16,112 bases of DNA, from the NCBI GenBank assembly GCA_002431965.1, contig DJEW01000022.1, positions 1 to 16,112 of the forward strand. The letters are read 5' to 3'. This stretch comes from Clostridiales bacterium UBA5888. Lineage in GTDB: Bacteria > Bacillota > Clostridia > Oscillospirales > Oscillospiraceae. Positions 7,135-14,878 of the stretch are shown here, one piece after another (the stretch's first letter is position 1; the number at the start of each line of letters is the position of its first letter). The notes below the pieces were generated by a model. It worked only from the letters and a program-made list of their open reading frames with translations. It was not told the DNA's origin and searched no databases. A program made the position numbers and the translations under genes.

Positions 7135-8619
7135 GTGGACATAACGACAAAGCGCGCGGCAGAATATGCCCCCTGCGCCGTGTCAGCGCTTGCCGCCGGG
7201 CTTGCCGCCTATTTCTTCGTGTTCACGAATAAGCTTTTGAATCTTGACGAGATCGCAGGGCTTTTCGGCAAGGGCGAGTCCATCTCCTCCGGGCGCTGGG
7301 CGCTTGCGCTGACAAGCTATGTGTTTCCCGACATATCCATGCCGTGGATAAACGGCGTTCTGTCGCTGCTGATGCTGACGGCGGCGGCATGTCTCACGGT
7401 GCGCATTTTTGAGATAAAAAGCACGCTGTGGCAGGCGCTGCTTGGGGCGCTTCTCGTTGTGTTCCCGTCGCAGATCGTCACGTTCAGCTATATGTTCACC
7501 TGCGCGCCTTATGCGCTTTCGGTGCTGCTGGCGGTGGGATCGGTGTATGTGCTGCTGCGCCGGAAGGGGCGCCGGCGCTATATCGCGGCAGGCGCGATGC
7601 TGGCGCTGTCGCTTGGAATATACCAGGCGTATCTCTCCGTCGCGGCGAGCTGGTGCGTGGTGTATCTTATCAAACGCACGCTCGACGGCAAATGGGGTGT
7701 CAGGCGCATCGTCCGCTGCGGAGTATCGTGCGCGGTATATCTCGCGCTGGCGCTGGCGGCATATTTTGTGATAAATAAGATAGTAATGCTTGCATCGCAT
7801 ACAGAGTATAACTCCTATGCCGATGCGAGCTTCCAGACGGATATAAAATCAATACTTTTCGGGCTTCGCGTGGCATATACGGCGTTTCTCGGGTACTTTT
7901 ACCGGGGGTATTATCACCTTGTTGCGTCGGATCTGTCAAAGCTGATGCATTATCTGTGCATTGCGTTAGTCGTAGCGGAGCTTGCGCTGTGGTATATAAA
8001 GGAAAGACCGCAGCGCGACCGCGCCATACTGGCGGCGGTGCTCCTGGCACTGCTGCCGCTGAGCGTGAACTGCCTTTATGTCATCTCCGCCCAGCGCCAT
8101 ACGCTCATGCTCTACAGCTTCACGGCGGTGTACATTCTTGCCGCGGTCTCGGCGGAGAGCCTGCCGGCGCGCCGCCATGCACCGGCGCGGGATGTGCTTG
8201 CTGCGGCGCTTGCAGTCGTCGTGGGCTGCAACGTGCTGTACGCCAACCGGCTTTATCTCAAGATGAAGCTGGAGTATGAGAATGCCTATGAGTTTTATTC
8301 CGGCATTACCGCGCGCGTTAAGGCGACGCCTGGCTACGAAGAGGGAACGATGGTGCTTCTCACGGGCGACGCGCATGAGCTTCTGCATTCGTCGGACGAG
8401 ATCGACACCTCCGACCTTGTGGGGATAATGGAGGGGCTTATCAATGTTTACAGCCGCAATGATTTTCTTACGTATTACGCGGGCTTTGATCCGCCGGCGT
8501 TTGACTGGGCGCAGTGGGATGCTTCCGGCGCGGCGGCTGAGATAGAGGATATGCCCATATATCCATACGATGGATCCGTGAAATGCATCGGCGGCTTCGT
8601 TGTCGTAAAGCTGGGGTAG
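7135..8619 (+). CDS. GtrII-like membrane glucosyltransferase, array copy 1
   Basis: This 494-residue polytopic protein resembles the Glucos_trans_II (GtrII-type) family, best known from phage enzymes that add glucose from undecaprenyl-phosphate-glucose to O-antigen. About ten to twelve hydrophobic segments are visible. The first extracytoplasmic loop holds the array signature: NKLLNLDE (D38, E39), LFGKG, SGRW (R54, W55), FPD and SMPW. Acidic residues in this loop are the likely catalytic site of such GT-C enzymes. Later marks are YMFTCAPYAL, LGIYQAY, PLSVNCLY, and a C-terminal outer domain with EYENAYEFY, YSRNDF and the ending VVVKLG. The GTG start follows a GGGAGAGGGGG stretch (7114-7124). 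It lies 36 nt behind the GH13 gene and leads the array. Its closest relative here is copy 2. Acceptor and sugar are unknown. Confidence 0.8.
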   Translation: MDITTKRAAEYAPCAVSALAAGLAAYFFVFTNKLLNLDEIAGLFGKGESISSGRWALALTSYVFPDISMPWINGVLSLLMLTAAACLTVRIFEIKSTLWQALLGALLVVFPSQIVTFSYMFTCAPYALSVLLAVGSVYVLLRRKGRRRYIAAGAMLALSLGIYQAYLSVAASWCVVYLIKRTLDGKWGVRRIVRCGVSCAVYLALALAAYFVINKIVMLASHTEYNSYADASFQTDIKSILFGLRVAYTAFLGYFYRGYYHLVASDLSKLMHYLCIALVVAELALWYIKERPQRDRAILAAVLLALLPLSVNCLYVISAQRHTLMLYSFTAVYILAAVSAESLPARRHAPARDVLAAALAVVVGCNVLYANRLYLKMKLEYENAYEFYSGITARVKATPGYEEGTMVLLTGDAHELLHSSDEIDTSDLVGIMEGLINVYSRNDFLTYYAGFDPPAFDWAQWDASGAAAEIEDMPIYPYDGSVKCIGGFVVVKLG

Positions 8620-8636
8620 GGGAAGAGATAAAAGAA

Positions 8637-8642
8637 GGGGAG
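8637..8642 (+). promoter_or_regulatory. Ribosome binding site supporting a TTG start for copy 2
   Basis: GGGGAG ends 8 nt before TTG at 8651. The alternative GTG at 8642 overlaps the ribosome binding site itself and so is unlikely. Confidence 0.6.
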
Positions 8643-8650
8643 TGAGAGCA

Positions 8651-10180
8651 TTGCAGGATAAGACGCGATTCCTTCAGCGCATATGGACGCGCTTTATGGC
8701 GCTGACAGAGGAGTATAAGCTGCCGCTTATCACGGGATTTGTGTTCGGTCTTGCGGCGAACCTGTATGCTTTCACGAATAAGTTTGTCAACGCGGATGAG
8801 CTGGAGTATCTTTTCAGCAAGGGTGCGACGCTCTCCTCCGGGCGCTGGGCGCTCGCGCTGACAAGCTATATATTCCCGGATGTGTCCATGCCGTGGATAT
8901 ACGGCGTCATCGCCGTCATGATACTGACGGTGTCTGCCTGCGTTATTATCCGCACGTTCGAGATAAAAGGGCGCATATTGCAGTGCGTCCTCGCCGGATT
9001 GATCGTGAGCTTCCCGGTGCAGACGATGACTTATACATATATGTTCACAAGCGTGCCTTATGCGCTTGCGGTGCTGCTTGTCGCGCTGGCGGTGTATGTC
9101 TCGCTGCACGGCGGCAGACACACGCGCTGGACCGGCATTGTGCTTCTTGCGCTCGCGTTGGGTATCTATCAGGCGTATATTTCTCTTGCAAGCGGGCTAT
9201 TTGTGACATATCTCATAAGAAAAGCGCCGGAGCGCGAGTGGAGCTGGCGGCGCATGTTCCGGTGCGGCATATGGTGTCTAGCAGTGCTGGCGGGAGGGCT
9301 CGCGCTGTACTTTACGGTCAATAAGCTCGTCATGACGCTCACGGCGACGCAGTACAACGATTATGCCACCGCGTCGATCACCTTTAAGGGGCTTCGTGGA
9401 CTGTTCAATGCGTATGCGATCTTTTTCAAGGGCATTATGTACCGGTATATGCTTCTTGTGCCGTCGGGGTTTTCGCGTTTGCTGCATCTTCTTTTGATGG
9501 GGATAGCGGCGCTCATATGTCTGCATGCACTTGCCAACAAATGGATTAGGGGGGGCAAATGCATACTCCTGGCGCTGCTTGTCATGATATACCCGCTGAG
9601 CATCAACTGCCTCGCTGCAGTGACGCCGGGACAGCACACGGTGGAATATTTCAGCTTCTACGCGCTGTATGTGCTCTTTGCGTCGCTTGCGGACGGCATA
9701 AGGCTGCCGAGGTTCGGCGGCGCTGTGCGCGACGCCACGGCGGTGCTGCTTGCGCTCGTACTGTGCGCAAATACGGTGTTTTCCAACATGATATTTCTCA
9801 AACAGAAGCTTGTGTATGAGGAAAGCTATGGGTTTTGCCAGCAGCTGGTCTCACGCATCAAGGCGCTGCCGGAGTATACGGGCGGTGAGCGTGTGGTGCT
9901 TGCGGGCAGAGCTTCCGGCGCACTATACACGGTCTCCGAAATAAACATGTGGAACATCGTCGCCGTGCGTGATGAGCTCATCAGCGCATACAGCCGCGGA
10001 AGCTTTTTGCGGGAGTATCTCGGGCTCGACGAGCGCGTGGAGAACGCGAACGTCGAAAACGTAAATTTCGGCTTTGAGCCCGATGAGAGCTTTATGGAAC
10101 TCTATAACAGTATGCCGGCGTTTCCGGCGGACGGCTCCGTTGTGAAGCGTGATAGGGACATTATTGTAAAGCTCGAATAA
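8651..10180 (+). CDS. GtrII-like membrane glucosyltransferase, array copy 2
   Basis: This 509-residue protein (from the TTG) is a paralogue of the preceding gene with the same layout: a basic amphipathic start, NKFVNADE (D49, E50), LFSKGAT, SGRW (R65, W66), FPDVSMPWIYG, YMFTSVPYAL, LGIYQAY, PLSINCL, and a C-terminal outer domain with EESYGF, YSRGSF and the ending IIVKLE. In the SGRW region 37 of 38 bases match copy 1 (7283-7320 against 8832-8869), showing a close duplication. A neighbouring 40-bp segment is instead identical to copy 4. The C-terminal domain is the most divergent of the four; it has VYEES where the others have EYENA, so its acceptor may differ. The gene follows copy 1 by 31 nt, with no terminator between. 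A GTG three codons upstream is an alternative start. Confidence 0.8.
   Translation: MQDKTRFLQRIWTRFMALTEEYKLPLITGFVFGLAANLYAFTNKFVNADELEYLFSKGATLSSGRWALALTSYIFPDVSMPWIYGVIAVMILTVSACVIIRTFEIKGRILQCVLAGLIVSFPVQTMTYTYMFTSVPYALAVLLVALAVYVSLHGGRHTRWTGIVLLALALGIYQAYISLASGLFVTYLIRKAPEREWSWRRMFRCGIWCLAVLAGGLALYFTVNKLVMTLTATQYNDYATASITFKGLRGLFNAYAIFFKGIMYRYMLLVPSGFSRLLHLLLMGIAALICLHALANKWIRGGKCILLALLVMIYPLSINCLAAVTPGQHTVEYFSFYALYVLFASLADGIRLPRFGGAVRDATAVLLALVLCANTVFSNMIFLKQKLVYEESYGFCQQLVSRIKALPEYTGGERVVLAGRASGALYTVSEINMWNIVAVRDELISAYSRGSFLREYLGLDERVENANVENVNFGFEPDESFMELYNSMPAFPADGSVVKRDRDIIVKLE
8873..8912 (+). repeat. 40-bp exact direct repeat, copy A (in gtr copy 2)
   Basis: These 40 bases are identical to 13545-13584 in copy 4 and encode the FPDVSMPWIYGVI stretch. 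Every synonymous position agrees across the 13 codons, although copies 2 and 4 are not the closest pair elsewhere. This is consistent with recent gene conversion and is a potential recombination substrate. Confidence 0.9.
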
Positions 10181-10214
10181 AAATGCCGAATAGAAAATAC
10201 AGAATGACGTATCC

Positions 10215-10221
10215 GGAGGAG
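10215..10221 (+). promoter_or_regulatory. Ribosome binding site for the TTG-started GT-C gene
   Basis: GGAGGAG lies 5 nt before TTG at 10227. It is a near-perfect anti-16S match that compensates for the weak start codon. Confidence 0.75.
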
Positions 10222-10226
10222 CAGGG

Positions 10227-11786
10227 TTGAGCGGAAGAACAGACGAAAAACTGAATAAATTCAGCCGGGTCTGCGCGGGCGCGGTGCTTGCGCTTGCGCT
10301 GGCGTTCATGGCGTTTCTGCTGCCGATGTCGCTCATCCGCACGACCGGGATGAGCACCGGCGGTGTCGGCGGGGAGATCGTCACGTTCAATTACGATAAC
10401 TTCTTTCTCAACGTCATCGTGCTTGTCATATGTGCCGCGGCGGTGTACATCCTCCGCCGTATGCTTGAGCACGTCAGCGTCAGGCGCGTGACGGCGGTGC
10501 TGATGGCGTGGGTGCTGGCGTTCGGGCTGGCATTCGTGTGCTCGGCCAAGCTTCAGCCGTCGGAGGATTCATATGTCGTGACGTTTTTTGCCCGCCAGGC
10601 GGCAAAAGGCGATCTCAGCTATTATAAGGAATATTTCACGTTCTTCCCGTACCAGTTCGGATTTGTGCTGTATGAGGAGATTGTTTTCCGCCTTTTTAAT
10701 GCCGTGCTGCCGAATGCGCCGGAGGGCTTCTCCGCACTTGCGCTGCAGGGGCTGAACGTCATGTATCTCGCCGTGAGCTATGCCGCAGTGATCGCCTGCG
10801 CAGGACGCGTTACGCGAAATGCCGACGTGCAGAAGATAACGGCGGTGCTGCTGCTGTTCTTTTTGCCGGGGGTGCTGTCTGTTACATATATGTACGGCAC
10901 AATCCCGGGCTTCATGTGCGCTGTGTGCGCCGTGCTGGCGTTTCTGCGGTTTCATGAGGGCGGGCGTATTACGGACGGCGTGCTCTGCGCCGTGCTGACG
11001 GCGCTGTCGGTCTGCCTGAAGCTCAACTGCATCATTTTCTTCATCGCGCTTAGTATAATATGGCTGGTACTGCTGCTGAAAAAGCCGGGATGGAGGAGCG
11101 CTCTATGCCTTGCGCTGACCGTGGCGGCGGTGCTCGCCGCGAAGGATATGCCGCAGCGCGTTTACGAGCGGCGCAGCGGCAACGATTACGGCGGCGGCGT
11201 GCCGCGCTTGTGCTGGATGGCGATGGGCGTGAGCGAGGGGAAGAGCTGTTCGGGCTGGTATGAGCGCGCGTACACCACCGATGTATACGCCGCATCAGGC
11301 TACGATCCCGCTGCAACGGCGCAGGCCGCGCGCGAGACCATTGCCGCGCGCGTGGAATACTTCAAGGCAAATCCGCGCGAGTGCGAGCGCTTTTTCTCCC
11401 GAAAGCTCCTCAGCCAGTGGAATGAGCCGACGTATCAGGGGCTGTGGACAAATCAGGTGCGAAAAAGCTACAGCGAGTCTGGCAGGCTCTATGAGCTTAT
11501 CTGCCAGCGCTTTGCCCGCCGCCTTACCCAGCTTGCGAATTATTTCCAGCAGTTTGTTTTTCTTGGCTTTACGCTGGGGCTGGCGCTGCTGTGGCGCAAA
11601 AAGGACATCATGGCGGCGATCTTCCCGCTTGTCATTCTTGGCGGACTGCTGTACCATCTTTTGTTCGAGGCAAAGTCGCAGTATGCCCTGTGCTATATAA
11701 TTCTGATGATACCTGTGGCGGCATACGGATTTGTCCGGGCGTCCGATTTTGCGATGGAAAGGAGCGAGAGCCGTGGAAAAAAATAA
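10227..11786 (+). CDS. GT-C fold membrane glycosyltransferase, PMT/GT39-like
   Basis: This 519-residue polytopic protein is unlike the four GtrII-like neighbours. It looks like a GT-C glycosyltransferase related to dolichyl-phosphate-mannose/PMT-type enzymes, which take a sugar from a polyprenyl phosphate and add it to an extracellular acceptor. After two membrane segments comes the typical first outer loop: QPSEDSY with D114 as the candidate catalytic acid, FARQAAKGDLSYYKEY, then FFPYQFGFVLYEE. Alternating hydrophobic segments run to about residue 300; a soluble outer region follows (about 310-420, including RSGNDYGGGVPRL and SQWNEPTYQGLW), then two or three more membrane segments and a basic tail. 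TTG 10227 is the start, preceded by GGAGGAG. The 3' end overlaps the next gene by 14 nt. The family is by pattern only; sugar and acceptor are unknown. Confidence 0.72.
   Translation: MSGRTDEKLNKFSRVCAGAVLALALAFMAFLLPMSLIRTTGMSTGGVGGEIVTFNYDNFFLNVIVLVICAAAVYILRRMLEHVSVRRVTAVLMAWVLAFGLAFVCSAKLQPSEDSYVVTFFARQAAKGDLSYYKEYFTFFPYQFGFVLYEEIVFRLFNAVLPNAPEGFSALALQGLNVMYLAVSYAAVIACAGRVTRNADVQKITAVLLLFFLPGVLSVTYMYGTIPGFMCAVCAVLAFLRFHEGGRITDGVLCAVLTALSVCLKLNCIIFFIALSIIWLVLLLKKPGWRSALCLALTVAAVLAAKDMPQRVYERRSGNDYGGGVPRLCWMAMGVSEGKSCSGWYERAYTTDVYAASGYDPAATAQAARETIAARVEYFKANPRECERFFSRKLLSQWNEPTYQGLWTNQVRKSYSESGRLYELICQRFARRLTQLANYFQQFVFLGFTLGLALLWRKKDIMAAIFPLVILGGLLYHLLFEAKSQYALCYIILMIPVAAYGFVRASDFAMERSESRGKK
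11758..11764 (+). promoter_or_regulatory. Ribosome binding site fixing the start of copy 3
   Basis: AAAGGAG lies 8 nt before GTG at 11773, inside the end of the GT-C gene. It favours 11773 over the in-frame upstream start at 11731, which would give an atypical N-terminus and a long overlap. Confidence 0.75.
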
Positions 11787-13308
11787 ACCGACCCCGCTGG
11801 AGCGCGCGATAAAGCGCGCGTGGCAAGGCACGGCACGCGACCGGCTGCCGTTTTTTGCGGCGCTCGTGTTCGGACTGGCGGCGCACATGTTCGCCTTTGC
11901 CAATAAGCTCGTTAATGCAGACGAGATAGAATCCCTCTTCGGCAAGGGAGCGACGGTGACCTCAGGGCGCTGGGGTCTTGAGGCGGTGAAGCTCATCTTC
12001 CCGGACTACTCCATGCCGTGGCTCTACGGCCTGGTGAGCCTTTTGCTGCTGGCGGTCTCCGTGTGCCTGATCGTGCGGCTTTTTGAGATAAAAAGCCCGC
12101 TGATGCGCGTGCTGCTGGCGGGGATGATCGTGGCGTTCCCTTCACAGACGGGAACATTCTGCTTCATGTTCACAAGCGCGCCCTACGCGCTGGCGTTTCT
12201 TTTTGCCGTTCTCGCGGCATACCTCGCCTGCCGCGGCGGGAAGCGCGGGTGCATCGCCGCCGTCTTGCTTCTTGTGCTGTCGCTGGGGATATATCAGGCA
12301 TACGTCGCCCTCACGGCTAGCCTTATGCTGCTGTACGCGGTGATGCTCTGTCTCGACGGGGAGCAGACGATAAAGCCTGTTGTGCGCTTTCTCCTGCGCG
12401 CTCTTGCGCTGCTGCTCGCCGCGCTGGCGGCGTATGCCGCAGTGACGCTGGCGGTGTTTGCCCTCACTGGAACGGAATTCAACGACTATGTCCGCGAAAA
12501 CGCCAACTCCGCCGGCATACCCGGCAGGGTGCGCATGGCGTATGATTTCTTCGTCTATTACTTCACCTACCGTGAGTATGCCCTCATAACAAGCGAGCTT
12601 TCGCGCTGGGCGCACATCGTGCTCATGGCGCTCATCGCTGCAGGGACGGTGTATGCCGCCGTGAAAAAGCTCCGCGCGGGCGCGGCGGCGGAGTGCGTCG
12701 TGCTTCTGGTGCTGACGGCGCTGCTGCCGCTGGCGATAAATGCGATGTTCCTTGCCATGAGTAAGGATTCCATCCATACTCTTGTCATTTACAGCTTTGT
12801 TGCAATATACATTCTCGCGGCGATGCTCGCCGAACGTCTGGCGGGCGGCGCGGCGCTGTGGCAGCGCGCCGCGCGGGATGCGGTGTACGTTATTCTTGCG
12901 GCGGTGCTGCTGGGGAACGTGTACTTTGCAAACGAGGTGTATCTTGAGATGTACCTTGAGTATGAAAATGCATATTCGTTTTATTCGATTCTCCTCACCC
13001 GCGCCGAGAACACGGAAGGCTTCACCTACGGTACGAAGATCGCCATAATCGGCAAACAGGACAACGCCGTCACAAGCTTTGACGGCAAGCTCGACCTCGG
13101 CTATATCACAGGTCCAAGCCGCAGCCTCATCAACGCTTACTCGCGCGAGAACTTCATCCGCCGCTATCTCGGCAGCAATGTTCTGCTCGCGACGGAGGCG
13201 GAGTGCACGGCGCTTGCGGCGACGGATGAATTTGCGGATATGGCGGAGTACCCATACTATGGGTCGATAAAAACGATCGACGGTTATGTCGTTGTGAAGC
13301 TGGGCTGA
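11773..13308 (+). CDS. GtrII-like membrane glucosyltransferase, array copy 3
   Basis: This 511-residue GtrII-like paralogue has NKLVNADE (D50, E51), LFGKGAT, SGRW (R66, W67), FPDYSMPWLYG, FMFTSAPYAL, LGIYQAY, a C-terminal outer domain with EYENAYSFY and YSRENF, and the ending VVVKLG. From the chosen GTG its loop residues carry the same numbers as in copy 4, which supports both starts. It is closest to copy 4: in the segment 12915-12984 about nine in ten bases match 14444-14513. It has GLEAVKLIF where copies 1 and 2 have ALALTSY, so the array splits into two subtypes. The gene overlaps the GT-C gene by 14 nt and is followed by copy 4 after 11 nt. The predicted role is adding a sugar to a surface polymer from a polyprenyl-phosphate donor. 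Confidence 0.8.
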   Translation: MEKNKPTPLERAIKRAWQGTARDRLPFFAALVFGLAAHMFAFANKLVNADEIESLFGKGATVTSGRWGLEAVKLIFPDYSMPWLYGLVSLLLLAVSVCLIVRLFEIKSPLMRVLLAGMIVAFPSQTGTFCFMFTSAPYALAFLFAVLAAYLACRGGKRGCIAAVLLLVLSLGIYQAYVALTASLMLLYAVMLCLDGEQTIKPVVRFLLRALALLLAALAAYAAVTLAVFALTGTEFNDYVRENANSAGIPGRVRMAYDFFVYYFTYREYALITSELSRWAHIVLMALIAAGTVYAAVKKLRAGAAAECVVLLVLTALLPLAINAMFLAMSKDSIHTLVIYSFVAIYILAAMLAERLAGGAALWQRAARDAVYVILAAVLLGNVYFANEVYLEMYLEYENAYSFYSILLTRAENTEGFTYGTKIAIIGKQDNAVTSFDGKLDLGYITGPSRSLINAYSRENFIRRYLGSNVLLATEAECTALAATDEFADMAEYPYYGSIKTIDGYVVVKLG

Positions 13309-13313
13309 GGAGG
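13309..13313 (+). promoter_or_regulatory. Ribosome binding site favouring the second ATG of copy 4
   Basis: GGAGG is 3 nt from ATG 13317 but 6 nt from ATG 13320, so the second of the two adjacent ATG codons is the better start. The site begins immediately after the copy 3 stop codon. Confidence 0.6.
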
Positions 13314-13319
13314 ATCATG

Positions 13320-14834
13320 ATGAAGGATAAAAGCCTCTCGCTTTGTGAGCGCGCGGCGCTCGCTCTTTCAGGTGCGGTGCGGCGATATGCCGTGCCCATT
13401 GCCTCAACGATCGCCGTGGGCTTTCTCGCGCACATGTACGCCTTTACCAATAAGCTTCTCAATGCGGACGAGACCGCGGCGCTCTTCTCCAAGGGCGCGA
13501 CGCTGACCTCCGGACGCTGGGGGCTTGAGGCGACGAAGCTTCTCTTCCCGGATGTGTCCATGCCGTGGATATACGGCGTCATCGGGCTGGCGCTCATCGC
13601 GGTGGCGGTGTGCGTGATCGTCGACTGCTTTGAGATAAGAGGGCGCGTGGCGCAGGCGCTGCTCGGCGGCGCAGTCGCGGCGTTCCCCGCGCTCACGGGC
13701 AACTTCTGCTATATGTTCACGAGCGCGCCTTACGCGCTGGCGATCCTCCTCGCCGTTATCTCCGTGCGCCTCTTTGCACGCGGCGGCGGGCGGCGGTGCG
13801 TGCCGGGCGTGGTGCTGCTGGCGTTTGCGCTTGGGATATATCAGGCGTACATCGCCCTTGCGGCGAGCCTTTGCGTTGTGCTTATGATAAAGGAACTGCT
13901 TTCCGGCAGCGATGCGGGAGCCGTTCTGCGCCGGGGGCTTGTGCTGCTTGTGCTGCTGGCGGCGGCACTGGGGATATATTATCTTGTCACGCTCATTGTT
14001 GAGAGCGCCGTGGGTTCCGGCTACCAGGAATATGAGGTCACGGCGAGCGCCGGTTTTGGGCGCAGCCTTGCCGCGGCGTACTCATCGTTCATCGGTATCT
14101 TCCTTTCGGGAAACTTCGGCTTTGTCAACTCCGGGGTCTCCATGGCGGCGCACATCGTCTGCGCGCTCGCGGTGGTCTGTACGGTCGTCATCTGCACCGT
14201 GCGTGCAAGGGACGCGCGCCGCACCGCAGTGCTGATAGTGCTGCTGGCGCTTTACCCGCTGAGCGTCAACTGCATGTATCTCATCGCCTCTGCGGATATT
14301 ATCCACTCGCTCGTGATGTTCTCGTTCGTGTCGTTTTACGTGCTGACCGCGGTGGCGGTCGAGGCGGCGATGGGGGAGAAAAAGCCCGCATTGCGTGCCG
14401 CCCGCGCGGTGACGGCGCTCGCGGCTGCCGCGATAATCGCGTCGAACGTGTACTTTGCAAACAAGGTGTATCTCAAGATGTATCTTGAGTATGAAAATGC
14501 GTTCTCGTTTTATAACGCGCTCATGGCGGAGGTCATGGACAACCCGAATTTCAGCCGCTACACGGTCATTGACCTTGTGGGCGACGTGCAAAGCGGGCTG
14601 ACGCACTTCACCGACGAGCTTGACACCGGCGATTTTACAGGTCCGAATGAGGATCTTGTCAACACCTACACCCGTGTTGACTTTATAAAGTACTACCTGG
14701 GGCTTGACCTCTATATGTACCGCGAGGATACAATACTCAGATGCCAGTGGTATGACGAAATGCCCTGCTACCCCGACGAGGGATGCATTAAATATCTGCC
14801 GGATGAGAACCGTCTTGTCATAAAATTGAGCTGA
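13320..14834 (+). CDS. GtrII-like membrane glucosyltransferase, array copy 4
   Basis: This 504-residue paralogue closes the array. It keeps NKLLNADE (D50, E51), LFSKGAT, SGRW (R66, W67), FPDVSMPWIYG, YMFTSAPYAL, LGIYQAY and PLSVNCMY. Its C-terminal outer domain has EYENAFSFY and YTRVDF, and it ends in LVIKLS, a variant of the array's VVKL ending with a slightly longer DEGCIKYLPDENR approach. It is closest to copy 3 overall, but 40 bases around FPDVSMPW are identical to copy 2. Hydrophobic segments alternate as in the other copies. An intrinsic terminator starts 7 nt after the stop codon. The adjacent ATG at 13317 is an alternative start. Function follows the family: a membrane sugar transferase using a lipid-linked donor, probably glucose, onto an unidentified outer acceptor. 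Confidence 0.8.
   Translation: MKDKSLSLCERAALALSGAVRRYAVPIASTIAVGFLAHMYAFTNKLLNADETAALFSKGATLTSGRWGLEATKLLFPDVSMPWIYGVIGLALIAVAVCVIVDCFEIRGRVAQALLGGAVAAFPALTGNFCYMFTSAPYALAILLAVISVRLFARGGGRRCVPGVVLLAFALGIYQAYIALAASLCVVLMIKELLSGSDAGAVLRRGLVLLVLLAAALGIYYLVTLIVESAVGSGYQEYEVTASAGFGRSLAAAYSSFIGIFLSGNFGFVNSGVSMAAHIVCALAVVCTVVICTVRARDARRTAVLIVLLALYPLSVNCMYLIASADIIHSLVMFSFVSFYVLTAVAVEAAMGEKKPALRAARAVTALAAAAIIASNVYFANKVYLKMYLEYENAFSFYNALMAEVMDNPNFSRYTVIDLVGDVQSGLTHFTDELDTGDFTGPNEDLVNTYTRVDFIKYYLGLDLYMYREDTILRCQWYDEMPCYPDEGCIKYLPDENRLVIKLS
13545..13584 (+). repeat. 40-bp exact direct repeat, copy B (in gtr copy 4)
   Basis: Identical to 8873-8912 in copy 2. The two lie about 4.7 kb apart in direct orientation within homologous genes, so crossing over between them would delete most of copy 2, the GT-C gene, copy 3 and the start of copy 4, leaving an in-frame hybrid. 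Confidence 0.9.
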
Positions 14835-14841
14835 AAACGCG

Positions 14842-14870
14842 AAAAAGCCGCCCACACGGGGCGGCTTTTT
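14842..14870 (+). terminator. Strong intrinsic terminator of the glgA-gtr unit
   Basis: Arms 14842-14853 and 14859-14870 form a 12-bp stem (A5 then a GC-rich core) around a 5-nt loop, ending in T5 and starting 7 nt after the copy 4 stop codon. Because the arm begins with A5, it could also terminate transcripts arriving on the minus strand. Confidence 0.92.
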
Positions 14871-14878
14871 CTCAGCTT

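Noticed and set aside
7130..7144. Tiny frame ATG-CCG-TGG-ACA-TAA overlapping the GTG start of gtr copy 1
   Set aside because: It shares the ribosome binding site and could in principle couple translation, but four codons with no conservation data are not enough to call a regulatory peptide. It may be chance.
11731..11772. Longer gtr copy 3 starting at 11731
   Set aside because: It would overlap the GT-C gene by 56 nt and add an atypical N-terminus. The AAAGGAG at 11758-11764 points to GTG 11773, which also aligns residue numbers with copy 4.
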